From assembly GCF_019599545.1 (NCBI RefSeq), contig NZ_JAIEZV010000003.1:434001-498000 (forward strand): DNA of 64,000 nt, read 5' to 3'. This DNA is from Halobacillus sp. Nhm2S1 (GTDB lineage: Bacteria; Bacillota; Bacilli; Bacillales; Halobacillaceae). Made by a program: the position numbers and the translations under genes. Positions 30,372 to 40,092 of this stretch are shown one piece after another; the first letter of the stretch is position 1; every line of letters begins with the position of its first letter. The notes under the pieces are model-generated. The model did not search any database and was not told the origin of the DNA. It worked only from the letters and a program-made list of their open reading frames with translations.

Positions 30372-31238
30372 TTATTTCACAGGGGCCGGAACATCGACCT
30401 GGTAACTCGGATACGTTCCGAGCACCTTCAACTGACAACCTAACGCTTCAAGTTCTGCCTGCACGCCAGGAAAAAGCACGTGATCATAAGGTTGATCTAC
30501 ATCTATCAAGAAAAAGTAGTTACCAAGACCGGTCTTCAGCGGCCTGGATTCAATTTTTGATAAGTTCATTTTTCTCCATGCAAAGGCCGCGAGTACTTGA
30601 TGCAGGGCCCCGACATAATCCTTAGGTAACGTTACCATGACCGTCGTTTTGTGCTTCGTGACAGGGTGGTCCTTCACTTTCAAAGTGGTCGGCACCTTTT
30701 GAACGACTGCAAACCGCGTGTGGTTATTGTCATAATCATGGATATCCGTATCCATGAACCTCAATCCGTTCTGTTCTGCCGCTAAATGATTGGCTATGGC
30801 AGCAACACCCGGACCTTCACTTGCTACAATTTCTGCCGCTTTCCCTGTCGAAGCTGTATATTCAATTTCAGCGTCCGGATACTTTGTATGCAAATACTGG
30901 TGACACTGGGCAATGGCATGACTATGAGAATAAACCTTCTTAATTTCGCCTTCATGATCCGGATGGACAAGGAGGTGTTGTTTAATTGGGACCGTTAATT
31001 CCGCAATAATCGATTGATTTACGTGATGCACGAGGTAATCGACCGTCAAATGCACGGAACCTTCAATCGCATTTTCAATCGGGACAACGGCTGTACTGAT
31101 CTCCCCTGCCTCTACCGCGTCCAGACAAGCAGGAATGTTTTCGTAGCCGATGAACTCTCCACCTTCAAACAAAGCATCCACTGCCATTTTTGTAAACGTA
31201 CCTCTTGGTCCTAAATATCCAACCCGTTGTTCCGTCAT
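30372..31238 (-). CDS. pheA: Prephenate dehydratase
   Basis: A 288-residue monofunctional enzyme converting prephenate to phenylpyruvate. The N-terminus is YLGPRGTFTKMAV, the catalytic region includes VPIENAIEGSVHLTVDYL and NHTRFAVV, and a C-terminal ACT domain (about 205-280) carries the phenylalanine-binding ESRPLKTGLGNYFF. Feedback inhibition by phenylalanine is expected from the ESRP motif. Follows pheB by 14 bases. Confidence 0.97.
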   Translation of the reverse strand: MTEQRVGYLGPRGTFTKMAVDALFEGGEFIGYENIPACLDAVEAGEISTAVVPIENAIEGSVHLTVDYLVHHVNQSIIAELTVPIKQHLLVHPDHEGEIKKVYSHSHAIAQCHQYLHTKYPDAEIEYTASTGKAAEIVASEGPGVAAIANHLAAEQNGLRFMDTDIHDYDNNHTRFAVVQKVPTTLKVKDHPVTKHKTTVMVTLPKDYVGALHQVLAAFAWRKMNLSKIESRPLKTGLGNYFFLIDVDQPYDHVLFPGVQAELEALGCQLKVLGTYPSYQVDVPAPVK

Positions 31239-31252
31239 GATTTCCCCTCCAA

Positions 31253-31702
31253 TTAAGCTCCCGTACTTAAGATCTCTACACGATCTACAAAGTCTAACTT
31301 GTGCAGCTGCTGCAACAGTTTTTCTATGCTGTCTTCCATTCCGGAAGTATTCAAAGAAAGCGTCACATTTGCTTTCCCTTGAAGAGGAATTGTCTGATGA
31401 ATGGTCAAAACATTACAACCTGACTGAGCAACCGTCATTAATAAATTCGACAACGTTCCTTTTCGATCTTCAAGATGGAAAAACAATGTAATCATCTGTT
31501 CCTTGACCATCGCCTGAAAAGGAAAAACAGCATCTCTATATTTATAAAAAGCACTGCGGGATAAGCCCACTTGCTGGACAGCCTCAAAAATGGACTCTAC
31601 TTTCCCCCGCTCTAATAATTCTTTCGCCTCGATCGTCTTCATCATAGCTTCAGGAAGAATGTCGCTACGGACTAAATAAAATTTCTCATTGTAATCCGCC
31701 AT
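31253..31702 (-). CDS. pheB: ACT-domain protein PheB
   Basis: A 149-residue protein of the UPF0735/PheB family. An N-terminal DNA-binding-like part ([37 protein letters not shown]) precedes a C-terminal ACT domain (about 70-147). It sits between obg and pheA as in B. subtilis. Its biochemical role is not established; an amino-acid-sensing regulator is the usual inference. Confidence 0.92.
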   Translation of the reverse strand: MADYNEKFYLVRSDILPEAMMKTIEAKELLERGKVESIFEAVQQVGLSRSAFYKYRDAVFPFQAMVKEQMITLFFHLEDRKGTLSNLLMTVAQSGCNVLTIHQTIPLQGKANVTLSLNTSGMEDSIEKLLQQLHKLDFVDRVEILSTGA

Positions 31703-31717
31703 GAAAAATCCTCCCCT

Positions 31718-33001
31718 TTAATCGACAAACTCGAATTCATAATCCATTAATCTAACCGTGTCGCCATCTTTCGCGCCACGTTTTCTGAGCGCTTCATCCA
31801 CACCCATACTCCGCATCTGACGAGCAAACCGGTTGATCGATTGGTCATGAGAAAAGTCCGTTCTTTTGAACAGGGATTCAATCTTCTCCCCATAAAGGAC
31901 ATAGGCACCATCATCATCACGGGTAATCTTAAATGGCGCTTCCTCTTTTTCAAACTTGTAGATGACCCGCTCATCCACTTCTTCGACTTGTTCTTCCTGT
32001 TTCGGAATTTCATCCAGTTTATCCGCTACGGCATATAACAATTCATCCAACCCATCCCGTGTAACAGTAGAGATGGAATAAATGGGAATGTCATCATTCC
32101 CCAGCTGCTCTTTAAACAGCTCTAAATTGTCTTTTGCATCAGGAATATCCATTTTATTCGCCACAATGATTTGAGGACGGTTTTCCAACCGTTGATCATA
32201 GGATGATAATTCATTATTGATCGTTACATAATCCTCATAAGGATCGCGGCCTTCCATTCCAGACATGTCAATGACATGCAACAGCAATCGCGTGCGCTCG
32301 ACATGCCGAAGGAATTGATGACCAAGACCGACTCCTTCATGCGCTCCTTCAATAAGCCCAGGAAGATCGGCCATCACAAAACTACGATGGTCCTGACTTT
32401 CTACAACCCCAAGGTTTGGAGAAAGAGTAGTAAAGTGATAATCTGCAATCTTCGGTTTCGCTGCGGTTACAACGGATAAGAATGTTGATTTACCGACACT
32501 CGGAAAACCGACTAATCCTACATCTGCCAACAATTTTAGTTCGACAACAACATCAAGTTCTTCGCCTGGCTCCCCATTTTCAGCAATTTCAGGAGCGGGA
32601 TTTCTGGCTGTAGCAAAGCGAGCGTTCCCTCGTCCGCCGCGACCACCTTTAGCAATGACAGCTCTTTGTTTATGATCCGTCAAATCAGCGATCACTTTAT
32701 CTGTCGCCGCATCTTTCACTGTTGTCCCAGGAGGTACACTGACGACTAATGGGTCTGCGTTCTTCCCATGCTGCTTCTGGTTCATCCCATTCTCACCTTT
32801 AGCTGCTTTAAAATGGTGTTGATACCTGAAGTCCATCAACGTATTGAGCCCTTCATCGACTTCAAAAATGACATCTCCGCCATTTCCACCATCGCCACCT
32901 GCAGGTCCACCTCTTGGTACGAACTTTTCACGACGATAGGCCACAAGGCCATTTCCACCGTCGCCACCTTTTACAAATACTTTCACCTGATCGACAAACA
33001 T
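31718..33001 (-). CDS. obgE: GTPase Obg
   Basis: 427 residues. The glycine-rich Obg fold (1-158, with [20 protein letters not shown] in part) is followed by the G domain with [10 protein letters not shown] (about 165), DLPGLIEGA and NKMD, and by the Obg C-terminal OCT domain (about 345-425). It is a ribosome-assembly and stress-linked GTPase that also affects sporulation initiation. spo0B lies 14 bases upstream. Confidence 0.98.
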   Translation of the reverse strand: MFVDQVKVFVKGGDGGNGLVAYRREKFVPRGGPAGGDGGNGGDVIFEVDEGLNTLMDFRYQHHFKAAKGENGMNQKQHGKNADPLVVSVPPGTTVKDAATDKVIADLTDHKQRAVIAKGGRGGRGNARFATARNPAPEIAENGEPGEELDVVVELKLLADVGLVGFPSVGKSTFLSVVTAAKPKIADYHFTTLSPNLGVVESQDHRSFVMADLPGLIEGAHEGVGLGHQFLRHVERTRLLLHVIDMSGMEGRDPYEDYVTINNELSSYDQRLENRPQIIVANKMDIPDAKDNLELFKEQLGNDDIPIYSISTVTRDGLDELLYAVADKLDEIPKQEEQVEEVDERVIYKFEKEEAPFKITRDDDGAYVLYGEKIESLFKRTDFSHDQSINRFARQMRSMGVDEALRKRGAKDGDTVRLMDYEFEFVD

Positions 33002-33015
33002 GTCTATTCACCTCT

Positions 33016-33531
33016 TCATTCTATTGTCATTTCAATAGAAAGTTCTTTACTGTCAAAAATCGTTGCAATAAATCCTTCTTCATTGAGCGTTTCTTTCAAA
33101 CGTTCCGGCTCATGAAACAGACCTTCCCACTCCCAGCTCAACCCAAGTGTATCCTGACCACCTACATAGATGGTACATGTGCCTTCATAAAGTTCTTCAT
33201 TTCCAATATGTCCATCCATGATTTCAATCATCCGTTTTCCATAAGCCAACAATGTAGGATCATGACGGGATAAATCAACTTCTCCCCTTATGAAATACCG
33301 GAGTCGGTAGGTCTTATGTACCCAATTAAAAGATAGCAGCCACAAAGGGAATTTCAGAGCATCACTGTTCAATAATTTCCGTTCTTCTTCTGCCTCTTCT
33401 TTAATTTCTTCCAATTGTGAAAGCAAGCGATCCTGCTTTCCCAGGGTAGCGTATCCTTGAAGCAATTGAATTTGATTCATCCAGTCATGACGCTTATGTC
33501 TCAGCAGCTCAATGATTTCTTTTTCTTCCAT
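33016..33531 (-). CDS. spo0B: Sporulation initiation phosphotransferase Spo0B
   Basis: About 171 residues starting MEEKEIIELLRHKRHDWMNQ. The His in RHDWMNQIQLLQGYATLG is the phosphorylated residue of the four-helix-bundle dimerisation domain; a degenerate ATPase-like domain follows. Spo0B relays phosphate from Spo0F to Spo0A. Start chosen at 33531 (GGGAG upstream); the frame continues 18 codons further without a ribosome site. The context between rpmA and obg is as in B. subtilis. Confidence 0.92.
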   Translation of the reverse strand: MEEKEIIELLRHKRHDWMNQIQLLQGYATLGKQDRLLSQLEEIKEEAEEERKLLNSDALKFPLWLLSFNWVHKTYRLRYFIRGEVDLSRHDPTLLAYGKRMIEIMDGHIGNEELYEGTCTIYVGGQDTLGLSWEWEGLFHEPERLKETLNEEGFIATIFDSKELSIEMTIE

Positions 33532-33754
33532 CCTTTCAGCTCCCTCGTTCAACCCATAATAATAAAAAGTATAGCAAAAATTCAAGGAAACAAAAAACCT
33601 TAACGTATAGGTTCTGTTACTATTGTCAGGTAAATGGAGGTGAGTGTGAATCCACTAGTCATGCATGGATTCAATTAGACTGGAGAATCTCTCTCTACAC
33701 ACCAACGGGCAAAAAATCCTTTTTAACTGCTGAACAGAAAATGAAGTTGAAGAT

Positions 33755-33799
33755 ATAAAAAAGCCGCGCTTATGCGAAAAGCAAAGCGCGGCTTTTTTG
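33755..33799 (-). terminator. Terminator of rplU-prp-rpmA
   Basis: On the minus strand AAAGCCGCGCTTT pairs with AAGCGCGGCTTTT, followed by a T run, after the rpmA stop. The remaining gap to spo0B (33532-33754) shows no gene. Confidence 0.92.
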
Positions 33800-33815
33800 C
33801 TGATGGACTATTCGC

Positions 33816-34106
33816 TTACGCTTCCTGTGCTACAGGATAAACGCTGACTTTTTTACGGTTACGTCCGTAACGCTCGAACTTAACAACACCGTCCACTTTC
33901 GCGAACAATGTGTCGTCTCCACCACGGCCAACGTTCGCACCAGGGTACACCTTTGTACCGCGTTGACGGTAAAGGATGGAACCAGCAGTTGCTTGTTGTC
34001 CGTCTGCACGTTTAGCTCCAAGACGTTTGGACTCAGAGTCACGACCGTTTTTTGTACTACCTACACCCTTCTTCTGGGCGAAAAACTGCAAATCAAGACG
34101 TAGCAT
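33816..34106 (-). CDS. rpmA: 50S ribosomal protein L27
   Basis: 96 residues with the Firmicute-type N-terminal extension MLRLDLQFF ahead of [15 protein letters not shown]. The extension matches the site removed by the Prp protease, encoded by the gene immediately upstream, before L27 can function at the peptidyl transferase centre. Confidence 0.98.
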   Translation of the reverse strand: MLRLDLQFFAQKKGVGSTKNGRDSESKRLGAKRADGQQATAGSILYRQRGTKVYPGANVGRGGDDTLFAKVDGVVKFERYGRNRKKVSVYPVAQEA

Positions 34107-34120
34107 GAGTCTTCACCTCC

Positions 34121-34450
34121 TTATCGTTGGGATATTTTCATATATTGATCGTATTCTTGTTCAATCGTTTCCAAGGACACCTGCATGCCTTCTAATAAGG
34201 TTTGAGCTTTTGAATGAACGGATTCATCCAAATCTTCAGGAAGGGTGATTTTCAAATAACCACCTTCGCCACCTTGTTCGACATCAGGTTCAAATCCACA
34301 AAGACTTATAACGGCATTGACAGCACCGAACGAAACAGCCGATACGGCTGCACAGACGAGATCATGACCGTAAGGACCACTCTCTGCATGTCCGGAAATT
34401 TCAAAGCCTTTAATTTTTCCTTGTGAGCGAAACATCGATACTTGTATCAT
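34121..34450 (-). CDS. prp: Ribosomal-processing cysteine protease Prp
   Basis: A 109-residue protein (YsxB in B. subtilis) with the catalytic His and Cys in GHAESGPYGHDLVCAAVSAV (about residues 20-39). It cleaves the N-terminal extension of L27. Located between rplU and rpmA, as is standard in Firmicutes. Confidence 0.95.
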   Translation of the reverse strand: MIQVSMFRSQGKIKGFEISGHAESGPYGHDLVCAAVSAVSFGAVNAVISLCGFEPDVEQGGEGGYLKITLPEDLDESVHSKAQTLLEGMQVSLETIEQEYDQYMKISQR

Positions 34451-34462
34451 CCGATACGAACC

Positions 34463-34771
34463 TTACGCGTTGATCGCTTCAACGACAAGTTTCGTGTACG
34501 GCTGACGATGACCTTGTTTGCGCTTGTAGTTCTTTTTAGGCTTGTATTTGAAGACAGTCAATTTCTTCTGAAGGCCTTGTTTTTCAACTTTAGCTGTTAC
34601 AGAAGCACCGTCAACGTAAGGAGCACCAACTTTTGTGTTGTCTCCTCCTACGAAAAGAACTTTGTCAAAAGTGATAGACTCACCAGCTTCTACGTCCATT
34701 TTTTCAACATAGATCTCCTGGCCTTGTTCTACTTTCACTTGCTTACCACCAGTTTCAATAATTGCGTACAT
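34463..34771 (-). CDS. rplU: 50S ribosomal protein L21
   Basis: A 102-residue protein starting [18 protein letters not shown] with the C-terminal [14 protein letters not shown] signature. First gene of rplU-prp-rpmA, behind a structured leader. Confidence 0.98.
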   Translation of the reverse strand: MYAIIETGGKQVKVEQGQEIYVEKMDVEAGESITFDKVLFVGGDNTKVGAPYVDGASVTAKVEKQGLQKKLTVFKYKPKKNYKRKQGHRQPYTKLVVEAINA

Positions 34772-34782
34772 ACTTGCACCTC

Positions 34783-34885
34783 CTCAATATACTCAGACTC
34801 GCCATTCAGGTACCGGAAATCGGTTTAAAAACCTGTTCTGTGCGGTTGTAGCAACGGAGTGCTACTAGAATAACAAAACAATGTT
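34783..34885 (-). promoter_or_regulatory. L21 leader (ribosomal protein autoregulatory structure)
   Basis: The roughly 100-nt minus-strand leader of rplU contains a stable hairpin TAGTAGCA/TGCTAC and the run ACAACCGCACAGAACAGG, followed by paired GGTTT/AAACC and GGTACC. This resembles the Firmicute L21 leader element. Boundaries are estimated; a covariance search would settle it. Confidence 0.65.
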
Positions 34886-34893
34886 ACCACAGA

Positions 34894-36336
34894 TCAAAAC
34901 AAGTTGTCAACATGATATCCGCGACGCTGAACAGCTTCCCGGATCATGTCTAAAGACCCTTCAAGCTCTATTTGATAGCCAGAGATGTCAGCATCCTGCC
35001 TAACAAACAGCTCCTGTGGAATTTTACTAGAAATCGGCTCAGAAAGCAATCGTTTTTTGCAATCCATAAACGTCGGATGCACCGCGATCATCAAGGCCTC
35101 CGCTTCTCTCTTTTGAAGAAGTTCTCTTTCTAAACGATAAAGGGCTGTCTCATCTGTAAAACTAACTTCCCTGGATTTGGCTAATTGAGCAGTCAGGCTG
35201 GCGTTCTCCCTCTTCCTCGTCATTTCAAGAAGCCCTAACCTTGTCATCCCGAACACATTTGTTTTCGTAGGATCGCTTTTCACCAGCCTCCTCATTTCTG
35301 AGATGAGCTGTTTCTCATTGTTCTCATTTTTCATGGAAATGAAATCAATAAGAATGATGCCGGATAGATTTCTTAAACGTACCTGCTTTTGAATTTCTTT
35401 TGCAGCAAGGATATTGACATCAAGGGCCTGGGAATTTGAAAAGGACCGCCCTTTAACTTTATGACTGTTGACATCGATCACTGTCATGGCTTCTGTCTCT
35501 TCAATGACTAAGCTCACCCCATTGTTCAACTCAACAAGAGGAGAGATGATTTGTTCTTGGAGACGCGACAAGGAAACAGGCAGTTTTCTTTCCATATCAC
35601 TTTCCCAGCGTATGCGTTCTGCCAACGATGGAAACTTCTCCTTTAAACGCTTAGATGTGCCCGCATCATCAATGAGCACTTCCTGAATGGTAGTCGCTGG
35701 AAATTTGCGAATCCATGCATTTGGGATGCTGGGCTCACTCCATAAGCGGTAGATTTGATTTTTCTTTCTCTCATCCAACGTCTTCCACTCATCCCTAAGC
35801 CCTCTTAGCTCTTCAATAATCGTCTTGGGATCCACGTCTCCAGCTGCCGTCCGGATGATACAACCTTCAGCATTTTTTAATTCGTTCTCCAACCATGATT
35901 CGATCTCAGCTCTTTTTTCGCTCTCCAGCTTTCGAGAAATAGAAATCTTCCCTTGAGCAAAAGGCTGGTAGACCGTGTACAATCCAGGCAAAGTCACGTC
36001 AGCGGTCAATTGAGCACCTTTGTTCCCAACAGGATCCTTGATCACTTGTACAATAACCCTTTGTCCTACATTCAATGCCGCTGATAATTTCCCTTCACAC
36101 CAAGGGACCATTTCCTTCCGAAGAAAACCTGAGCGTCCCGCTCCTATATCAATAAAGGCTGCGTCCAACCCTTGTTCCACCCGTTCTACTTTCCCGAAAA
36201 AAATAGAGCCCGTGAGCTTTTCAGCACCGGGCCGGTCAATCACATATTCAAGGATTTCCCCATTTTCAATGACCACTCCCGATTTTTCAGCTGCCTTTGT
36301 ATGTAATAGTAATTGTCTCATGTCATCCCTCATCAT
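34894..36336 (-). CDS. rng: Ribonuclease G/E family protein
   Basis: 480 residues. The S1-like RNA-binding segment (about 40-120, GSIFFGKVERVEQGLDAAFI) precedes the RNase H-like/DNase I-like catalytic region with the metal ligands in AMTVIDVNSHK (about 282) and GIILIDFISM (about 325). Most homologues carry a CPxC zinc-link after the MTRKR stretch, but here MTRKRENASLTAQLAKSREV contains no Cys. ATG at 36336 overlaps the spoIVFB stop; ATG at 36321, preceded by GAGGG, is equally plausible. Position between spoIVFB and rplU is common in Bacillus relatives that keep this enzyme; B. subtilis lacks it. Confidence 0.9.
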   Translation of the reverse strand: MMRDDMRQLLLHTKAAEKSGVVIENGEILEYVIDRPGAEKLTGSIFFGKVERVEQGLDAAFIDIGAGRSGFLRKEMVPWCEGKLSAALNVGQRVIVQVIKDPVGNKGAQLTADVTLPGLYTVYQPFAQGKISISRKLESEKRAEIESWLENELKNAEGCIIRTAAGDVDPKTIIEELRGLRDEWKTLDERKKNQIYRLWSEPSIPNAWIRKFPATTIQEVLIDDAGTSKRLKEKFPSLAERIRWESDMERKLPVSLSRLQEQIISPLVELNNGVSLVIEETEAMTVIDVNSHKVKGRSFSNSQALDVNILAAKEIQKQVRLRNLSGIILIDFISMKNENNEKQLISEMRRLVKSDPTKTNVFGMTRLGLLEMTRKRENASLTAQLAKSREVSFTDETALYRLERELLQKREAEALMIAVHPTFMDCKKRLLSEPISSKIPQELFVRQDADISGYQIELEGSLDMIREAVQRRGYHVDNLF

Positions 36337-37190
36337 ATAGCGATTTCAGCAATGTCCCGCACTTTTAAATGAGGCTTCTTTTGTTCAAAGAAAGCCCGGA
36401 GACACTCTTGTTCATCTACTATATAGAAAGGATTCGTATGTTTCAATACATACTTGTGGCGCCTGTTGGAGTGAATGTTCTTCAGGACATCACGAACGAG
36501 CGTTTCTTCATGAACATTGACGTACTTAGCCTTCAATCTTTTCCTGTCCTGATACGTACAATAAAGAAGATACCGCATCATCGTGTATGATTTCCTTTTC
36601 CATTCGAGGACGTTTTCAATGAATAAAAAGGCGGTCAGAAGGATGGCGGCTAACGTCCATCGTTCTTCCGTAAACATCCAGAATCCAGCGCTTGCCATGA
36701 AAAAGAGGGATAGGCTAAGAGCAATAGCCAAACTCACCCTGAATGCAAATAAACGATTCAATAAATAAAAGAGCAGCTTTCCACCATCTAACGGCCAAAC
36801 AGGGAGCATGTTAAATAGAAAAATGACTCCATTATAAAAGAAGGCGGCGTCTAATAAAGGATGAACACCTATGATGGATTGCATGGTTAGGAGCAGAACA
36901 AAGATCCACAAATGCTGGAATGGACCCGCCAAGACCACAAGCATCTGCTCTCGGAAGGGCCTTGTATTGTGTTCTTCGCTCACGACTGCCCCGCCGAACA
37001 GCCAGATTTCCATTTTTTCCACGCGCCAGTCGAACCTTTTGGCCATAAGGAAATGGCCCAGTTCATGAACAATGACTATAGAAAACAAAACCACGAATTC
37101 ATAGATGGCTCCTGTCAACAGAGCTGAAAGAGCGAGCAAAAAGAAGAGGGGGTGGATATGGATATAGTCGTGAAACTTAAGGACCTTCAT
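36333..37190 (-). CDS. spoIVFB: Stage IV sporulation protein FB, intramembrane metalloprotease
   Basis: A 285-residue site-2-type protease with several membrane helices. It has the zinc motif VIVHELGHFLMAKRFDW (about 40) and the third ligand motif PVWPLDGGKLLF (about 135), with a C-terminal CBS-like region (about 220-280). It cleaves pro-sigma-K in the outer forespore membrane. It overlaps spoIVFA by 14 bases. Confidence 0.95.
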   Translation of the reverse strand: MKVLKFHDYIHIHPLFFLLALSALLTGAIYEFVVLFSIVIVHELGHFLMAKRFDWRVEKMEIWLFGGAVVSEEHNTRPFREQMLVVLAGPFQHLWIFVLLLTMQSIIGVHPLLDAAFFYNGVIFLFNMLPVWPLDGGKLLFYLLNRLFAFRVSLAIALSLSLFFMASAGFWMFTEERWTLAAILLTAFLFIENVLEWKRKSYTMMRYLLYCTYQDRKRLKAKYVNVHEETLVRDVLKNIHSNRRHKYVLKHTNPFYIVDEQECLRAFFEQKKPHLKVRDIAEIAI

Positions 37191-37944
37191 TCACTTTGAT
37201 CACCTGTACTGGATCTAGAAATGTATTGTCTTTTTCGATAGCGAAGAAAAACTCCGCGGCCTGCCCCTCTTCCGCTTTCACGGACCCCAAATCCTTTTGT
37301 GATTGGACATGTTCATATAAATGGACATCGATGGATGATAAATATCCGTACGTCGTTTTCGTTCCATCTTCATGTTGTAAGACGACGGTCTTCCCTGATT
37401 CCGGGTCATTACCTGCAAAAATGACGGTCCCTTCCCGCACTGCTTTTACTTGAGATCCATTTTCCGTCGTTAAAATGATTCCCTTGCCGTCATTTTGGAA
37501 TGGGGTCGTCACCGTCCCATTCACCGGCATTGCGAGAGGTTCCTGGCCCGTTTCATCCTGGGGTTGAATGACCTGTAAAGGATCTCCGAAACGGTCGCTG
37601 TACCATGCGGTTACTTTAGCAAAAGGAAATTCTTCCTGCATTTGGCTGACCGCCCAATCCCCTGGTACTTTAACAACGGCGAGGTCAGTATTTTTTCCTA
37701 AAGCAACAACAGCAAACAGTAAAACCGCGAAAAACACCTGCATGCCTATACGGCTCGTTGCACTTGTCGGTTCTTCTTTCTTTACTGGTTTATGGCCATA
37801 GCCATTAACCAGTGGGGGATAGCCATGCATTTCTTCATCCTGTGGTGGAGAGAAACCTCCAGGCGGGCTTGTCCCCTGACGATGCATCTTTCTCTTTTTT
37901 CGATCCGCTATATTCTTGCGTACATCACGAATGTTCTTTTTCAC
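37177..37944 (-). CDS. spoIVFA: Stage IV sporulation protein FA (M23-like)
   Basis: About 255 residues. A basic N-terminus (MKKNIRDVRKNIADRKKRK) precedes one membrane helix (about 75-93, IGMQVFFAVLLFAVVALG) and a C-terminal degenerate M23/LytM peptidase domain (about 155-245, VKAVREGTVIFAGNDPESGKTVVLQH in part). It tethers and inhibits SpoIVFB together with BofA. GTG start at 37944 follows GAGAGGGG; the longer frame starts at an unsupported TTG. Confidence 0.9.
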   Translation of the reverse strand: MKKNIRDVRKNIADRKKRKMHRQGTSPPGGFSPPQDEEMHGYPPLVNGYGHKPVKKEEPTSATSRIGMQVFFAVLLFAVVALGKNTDLAVVKVPGDWAVSQMQEEFPFAKVTAWYSDRFGDPLQVIQPQDETGQEPLAMPVNGTVTTPFQNDGKGIILTTENGSQVKAVREGTVIFAGNDPESGKTVVLQHEDGTKTTYGYLSSIDVHLYEHVQSQKDLGSVKAEEGQAAEFFFAIEKDNTFLDPVQVIKVNEGP

Positions 37945-38011
37945 AACCAAACCCCTCTCTACGTCTTTTTCTATCAGTCTATGGGACAAGGAGGTGGTTT
38001 ATTAATTTAAA

Positions 38012-38043
38012 ATAAAAAAACCTGCCACAGGATGTGACAGGTA
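38012..38043 (-). terminator. Terminator of the mreBCD-minCD transcript
   Basis: On the minus strand ACCTGTCACA/TGTGGCAGGT is followed by a long T run, after the minD stop. Confidence 0.92.
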
Positions 38044-38049
38044 AAACAA

Positions 38050-38847
38050 TTACGTGCGCATGCCGAAGAATTTCTTCACTTTCGCAAGAACACCTCGTTC
38101 TTCATCAAGCTTCATAAGGGGTACCGTTTCCCCTAAGATTCTTCTAGCAATGTTTCGATAAGCGAGAGAAGCTTTGGAATTAGGTTTCATGGCCACAGGC
38201 TCTCCACTATTGGATGCTTTTATGACCGCATCATCATCAATAACGATACCCAGTAGATCAATAGATAGAACATTGACGATTTCGTCAACATCAAGCATGT
38301 CCCCGTTTTTCATCATATGATTCCGGATCCGATTGATTACGAGCTTCGGAGATTCCATATCTTCTTGCTCCAAAAGGCCAATAATCCGGTCTGCATCACG
38401 GACGCTCGATTTTTCAGGAGTCGTGACGACAATCGCCTTATCCGCACCTGCGACCGCATTTTTATACCCTTGCTCAATCCCGGCTGGACAATCGATGACG
38501 ACATAATCGTACTCTTGCTTTAGTTCCTGAACAATGGCCTTGACCGCTTCCGGAGTCACTTCTGATTTATCTGATGTCTGGGCCGCTGGAAGCAAATGCA
38601 GGCAATCAAAGCGCTTATCCGTAATTAAGGCCTGTTTCGTCTTGCAGCGTTCGTTTACGACATCGACAATGTCATAGATGATGCGGTTCTCGAGCCCCAT
38701 CACGACATCCAAATTTCTGAGACCGATATCAGTATCAACGAGACACACCTTCTTTTTCTGCAAGGCCAAAGCGGTCCCCAGGTTCGCAGTAGTTGTCGTT
38801 TTTCCGACTCCTCCCTTTCCAGAGGTAATGACTATCGCTTCACCCAT
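38050..38847 (-). CDS. minD: Septum site-determining ATPase MinD
   Basis: A 265-residue deviant Walker ATPase: GKGGVGKTTTTANLG (about 10-24) and DTDIGLRNLDVVMGLENR. The C-terminal amphipathic membrane-targeting helix is VLAKVKKFFGM. It recruits MinC to the membrane to block division near poles. Overlaps minC by 8 bases. Confidence 0.98.
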   Translation of the reverse strand: MGEAIVITSGKGGVGKTTTTANLGTALALQKKKVCLVDTDIGLRNLDVVMGLENRIIYDIVDVVNERCKTKQALITDKRFDCLHLLPAAQTSDKSEVTPEAVKAIVQELKQEYDYVVIDCPAGIEQGYKNAVAGADKAIVVTTPEKSSVRDADRIIGLLEQEDMESPKLVINRIRNHMMKNGDMLDVDEIVNVLSIDLLGIVIDDDAVIKASNSGEPVAMKPNSKASLAYRNIARRILGETVPLMKLDEERGVLAKVKKFFGMRT

Positions 38848-39526
38848 TGATCATTCTCCTTTCAAAACTAACCAGATGCGGTCTCTTTTTTACAACCTCT
38901 TGAATTCGATCGATACGAATTTTTTCCATGGACTCATCAATGAATCCACATTCCATATACACACCCTCAGATTCATAGTCCGGTGAGCGGCTTAATTGAT
39001 CGGCTATCCTTAGTTGGCTCGGCTGCATGTAGGAGGATGCAATGACCGCATTCGTATCCCCTTCAAATCCTGCATGAGCAATTCCACGCAAACTCCCCAT
39101 GACAAAAATGTTGCCTGTGGCTTTGATTTGCCCTCCGGGATTTACATCACCAATCAAAAGCAGATCTCCCTTGACTTCAACTAATTGCCCGGACCGTACG
39201 GTTTTAGCGACAGGGGTGATTTCCGTATTCTCTTTCCACTCAAGAGCTTCCTTTTTCGTCAGAACGTCCGACTCGATTTTTTCCACCACGAGTTTCTGTT
39301 TTTCCCGGACAACCTCTGTGAGCTTTTCTTTTTGTTCTTCATTCAAATATCTGTTGCCAAGCTTGATCGTCACACGGATCATCGGATGTTCATCTGTCAG
39401 TCCGTTCATTGACAATTGGTTTTGCAATTCTTTTAAAAGGGATGTGAAGGAACATTGATCATCCAAATGCAAGGTCAGACCGTCTCTTGTTCCTTTAATC
39501 ATCACCTTTTGTACATTAGCAGCCAT
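38840..39526 (-). CDS. minC: Septum site-determining protein MinC
   Basis: About 228 residues: an N-terminal domain (VMIKGTRDGLTLHLDD...) and the C-terminal beta-helical domain with GDVNPGGQIKATGNIFVMGSLRG (split here for length) and AGFEGDTNAVIASSYMQPSQLRI. It inhibits FtsZ polymer assembly. The start at 39526 follows GAGGTG; the long 55-codon upstream extension overlaps mreD and is rejected. Confidence 0.96.
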   Translation of the reverse strand: MAANVQKVMIKGTRDGLTLHLDDQCSFTSLLKELQNQLSMNGLTDEHPMIRVTIKLGNRYLNEEQKEKLTEVVREKQKLVVEKIESDVLTKKEALEWKENTEITPVAKTVRSGQLVEVKGDLLLIGDVNPGGQIKATGNIFVMGSLRGIAHAGFEGDTNAVIASSYMQPSQLRIADQLSRSPDYESEGVYMECGFIDESMEKIRIDRIQEVVKKRPHLVSFERRMING

Positions 39527-39564
39527 AGGCTCTTTCACCTCAAACCTCAAACATTTCCACCAGA

Positions 39565-40092
39565 TTAGATATTGCTCACTTCTTCTCCCCAGGCATACAC
39601 TTTTTCCTTCACGAGTGGATAGAGGAGGATGAAGAAGATCATATTCGCTGCCAAGGTCGGCAGCAGCCTCAATAGAGCGTAATCTCCCCAAGTCATGGAT
39701 GTAATTTGTACGAATGAATAAATGATATAAAGCATCGTATCAGCTAAAGCCACTCCGACGACAGCTAATAAGGATGCCGCAAAAAAATTGGCGTGCAGCC
39801 ACTTGTTTAAACCATGTACGGTATAGATGATCAAGGTATATGTAATCATATATACCCCGAGCACGCCCGTGTAGACGACATCAATCAATAAGCCGAAAGC
39901 AAGGCCATACCAGACAGCATTGTACGTATCGTCCTTGTCATAGAAAATCGCAATAATCAGAAGGAAGATCAATATCCAATGCGGGGTCATCAGCAAATCA
40001 GAGTAAACAAGATTAGCCGGAAGCATACTCATGGCCATCCCCTGCATGATCAAGAAAAACAAACATAGGAGTGCAATGAAGTATCGACTCAT
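39565..40092 (-). CDS. mreD: Rod shape-determining protein MreD
   Basis: A 175-residue membrane protein with five helices and the family stretch YNAVWYGLAFGLLIDVVYTG (about 57-76). Part of the elongasome with MreB and MreC. ATGA overlap with the mreC stop indicates translational coupling. Confidence 0.95.
   Translation of the reverse strand: MSRYFIALLCLFFLIMQGMAMSMLPANLVYSDLLMTPHWILIFLLIIAIFYDKDDTYNAVWYGLAFGLLIDVVYTGVLGVYMITYTLIIYTVHGLNKWLHANFFAASLLAVVGVALADTMLYIIYSFVQITSMTWGDYALLRLLPTLAANMIFFILLYPLVKEKVYAWGEEVSNI

Noticed and set aside
38840-39691. 283-residue version of MinC
   Set aside because: The extra N-terminal 55 residues overlap mreD, lack similarity to MinC and have no ribosome site; the start at 39526 gives the usual length.
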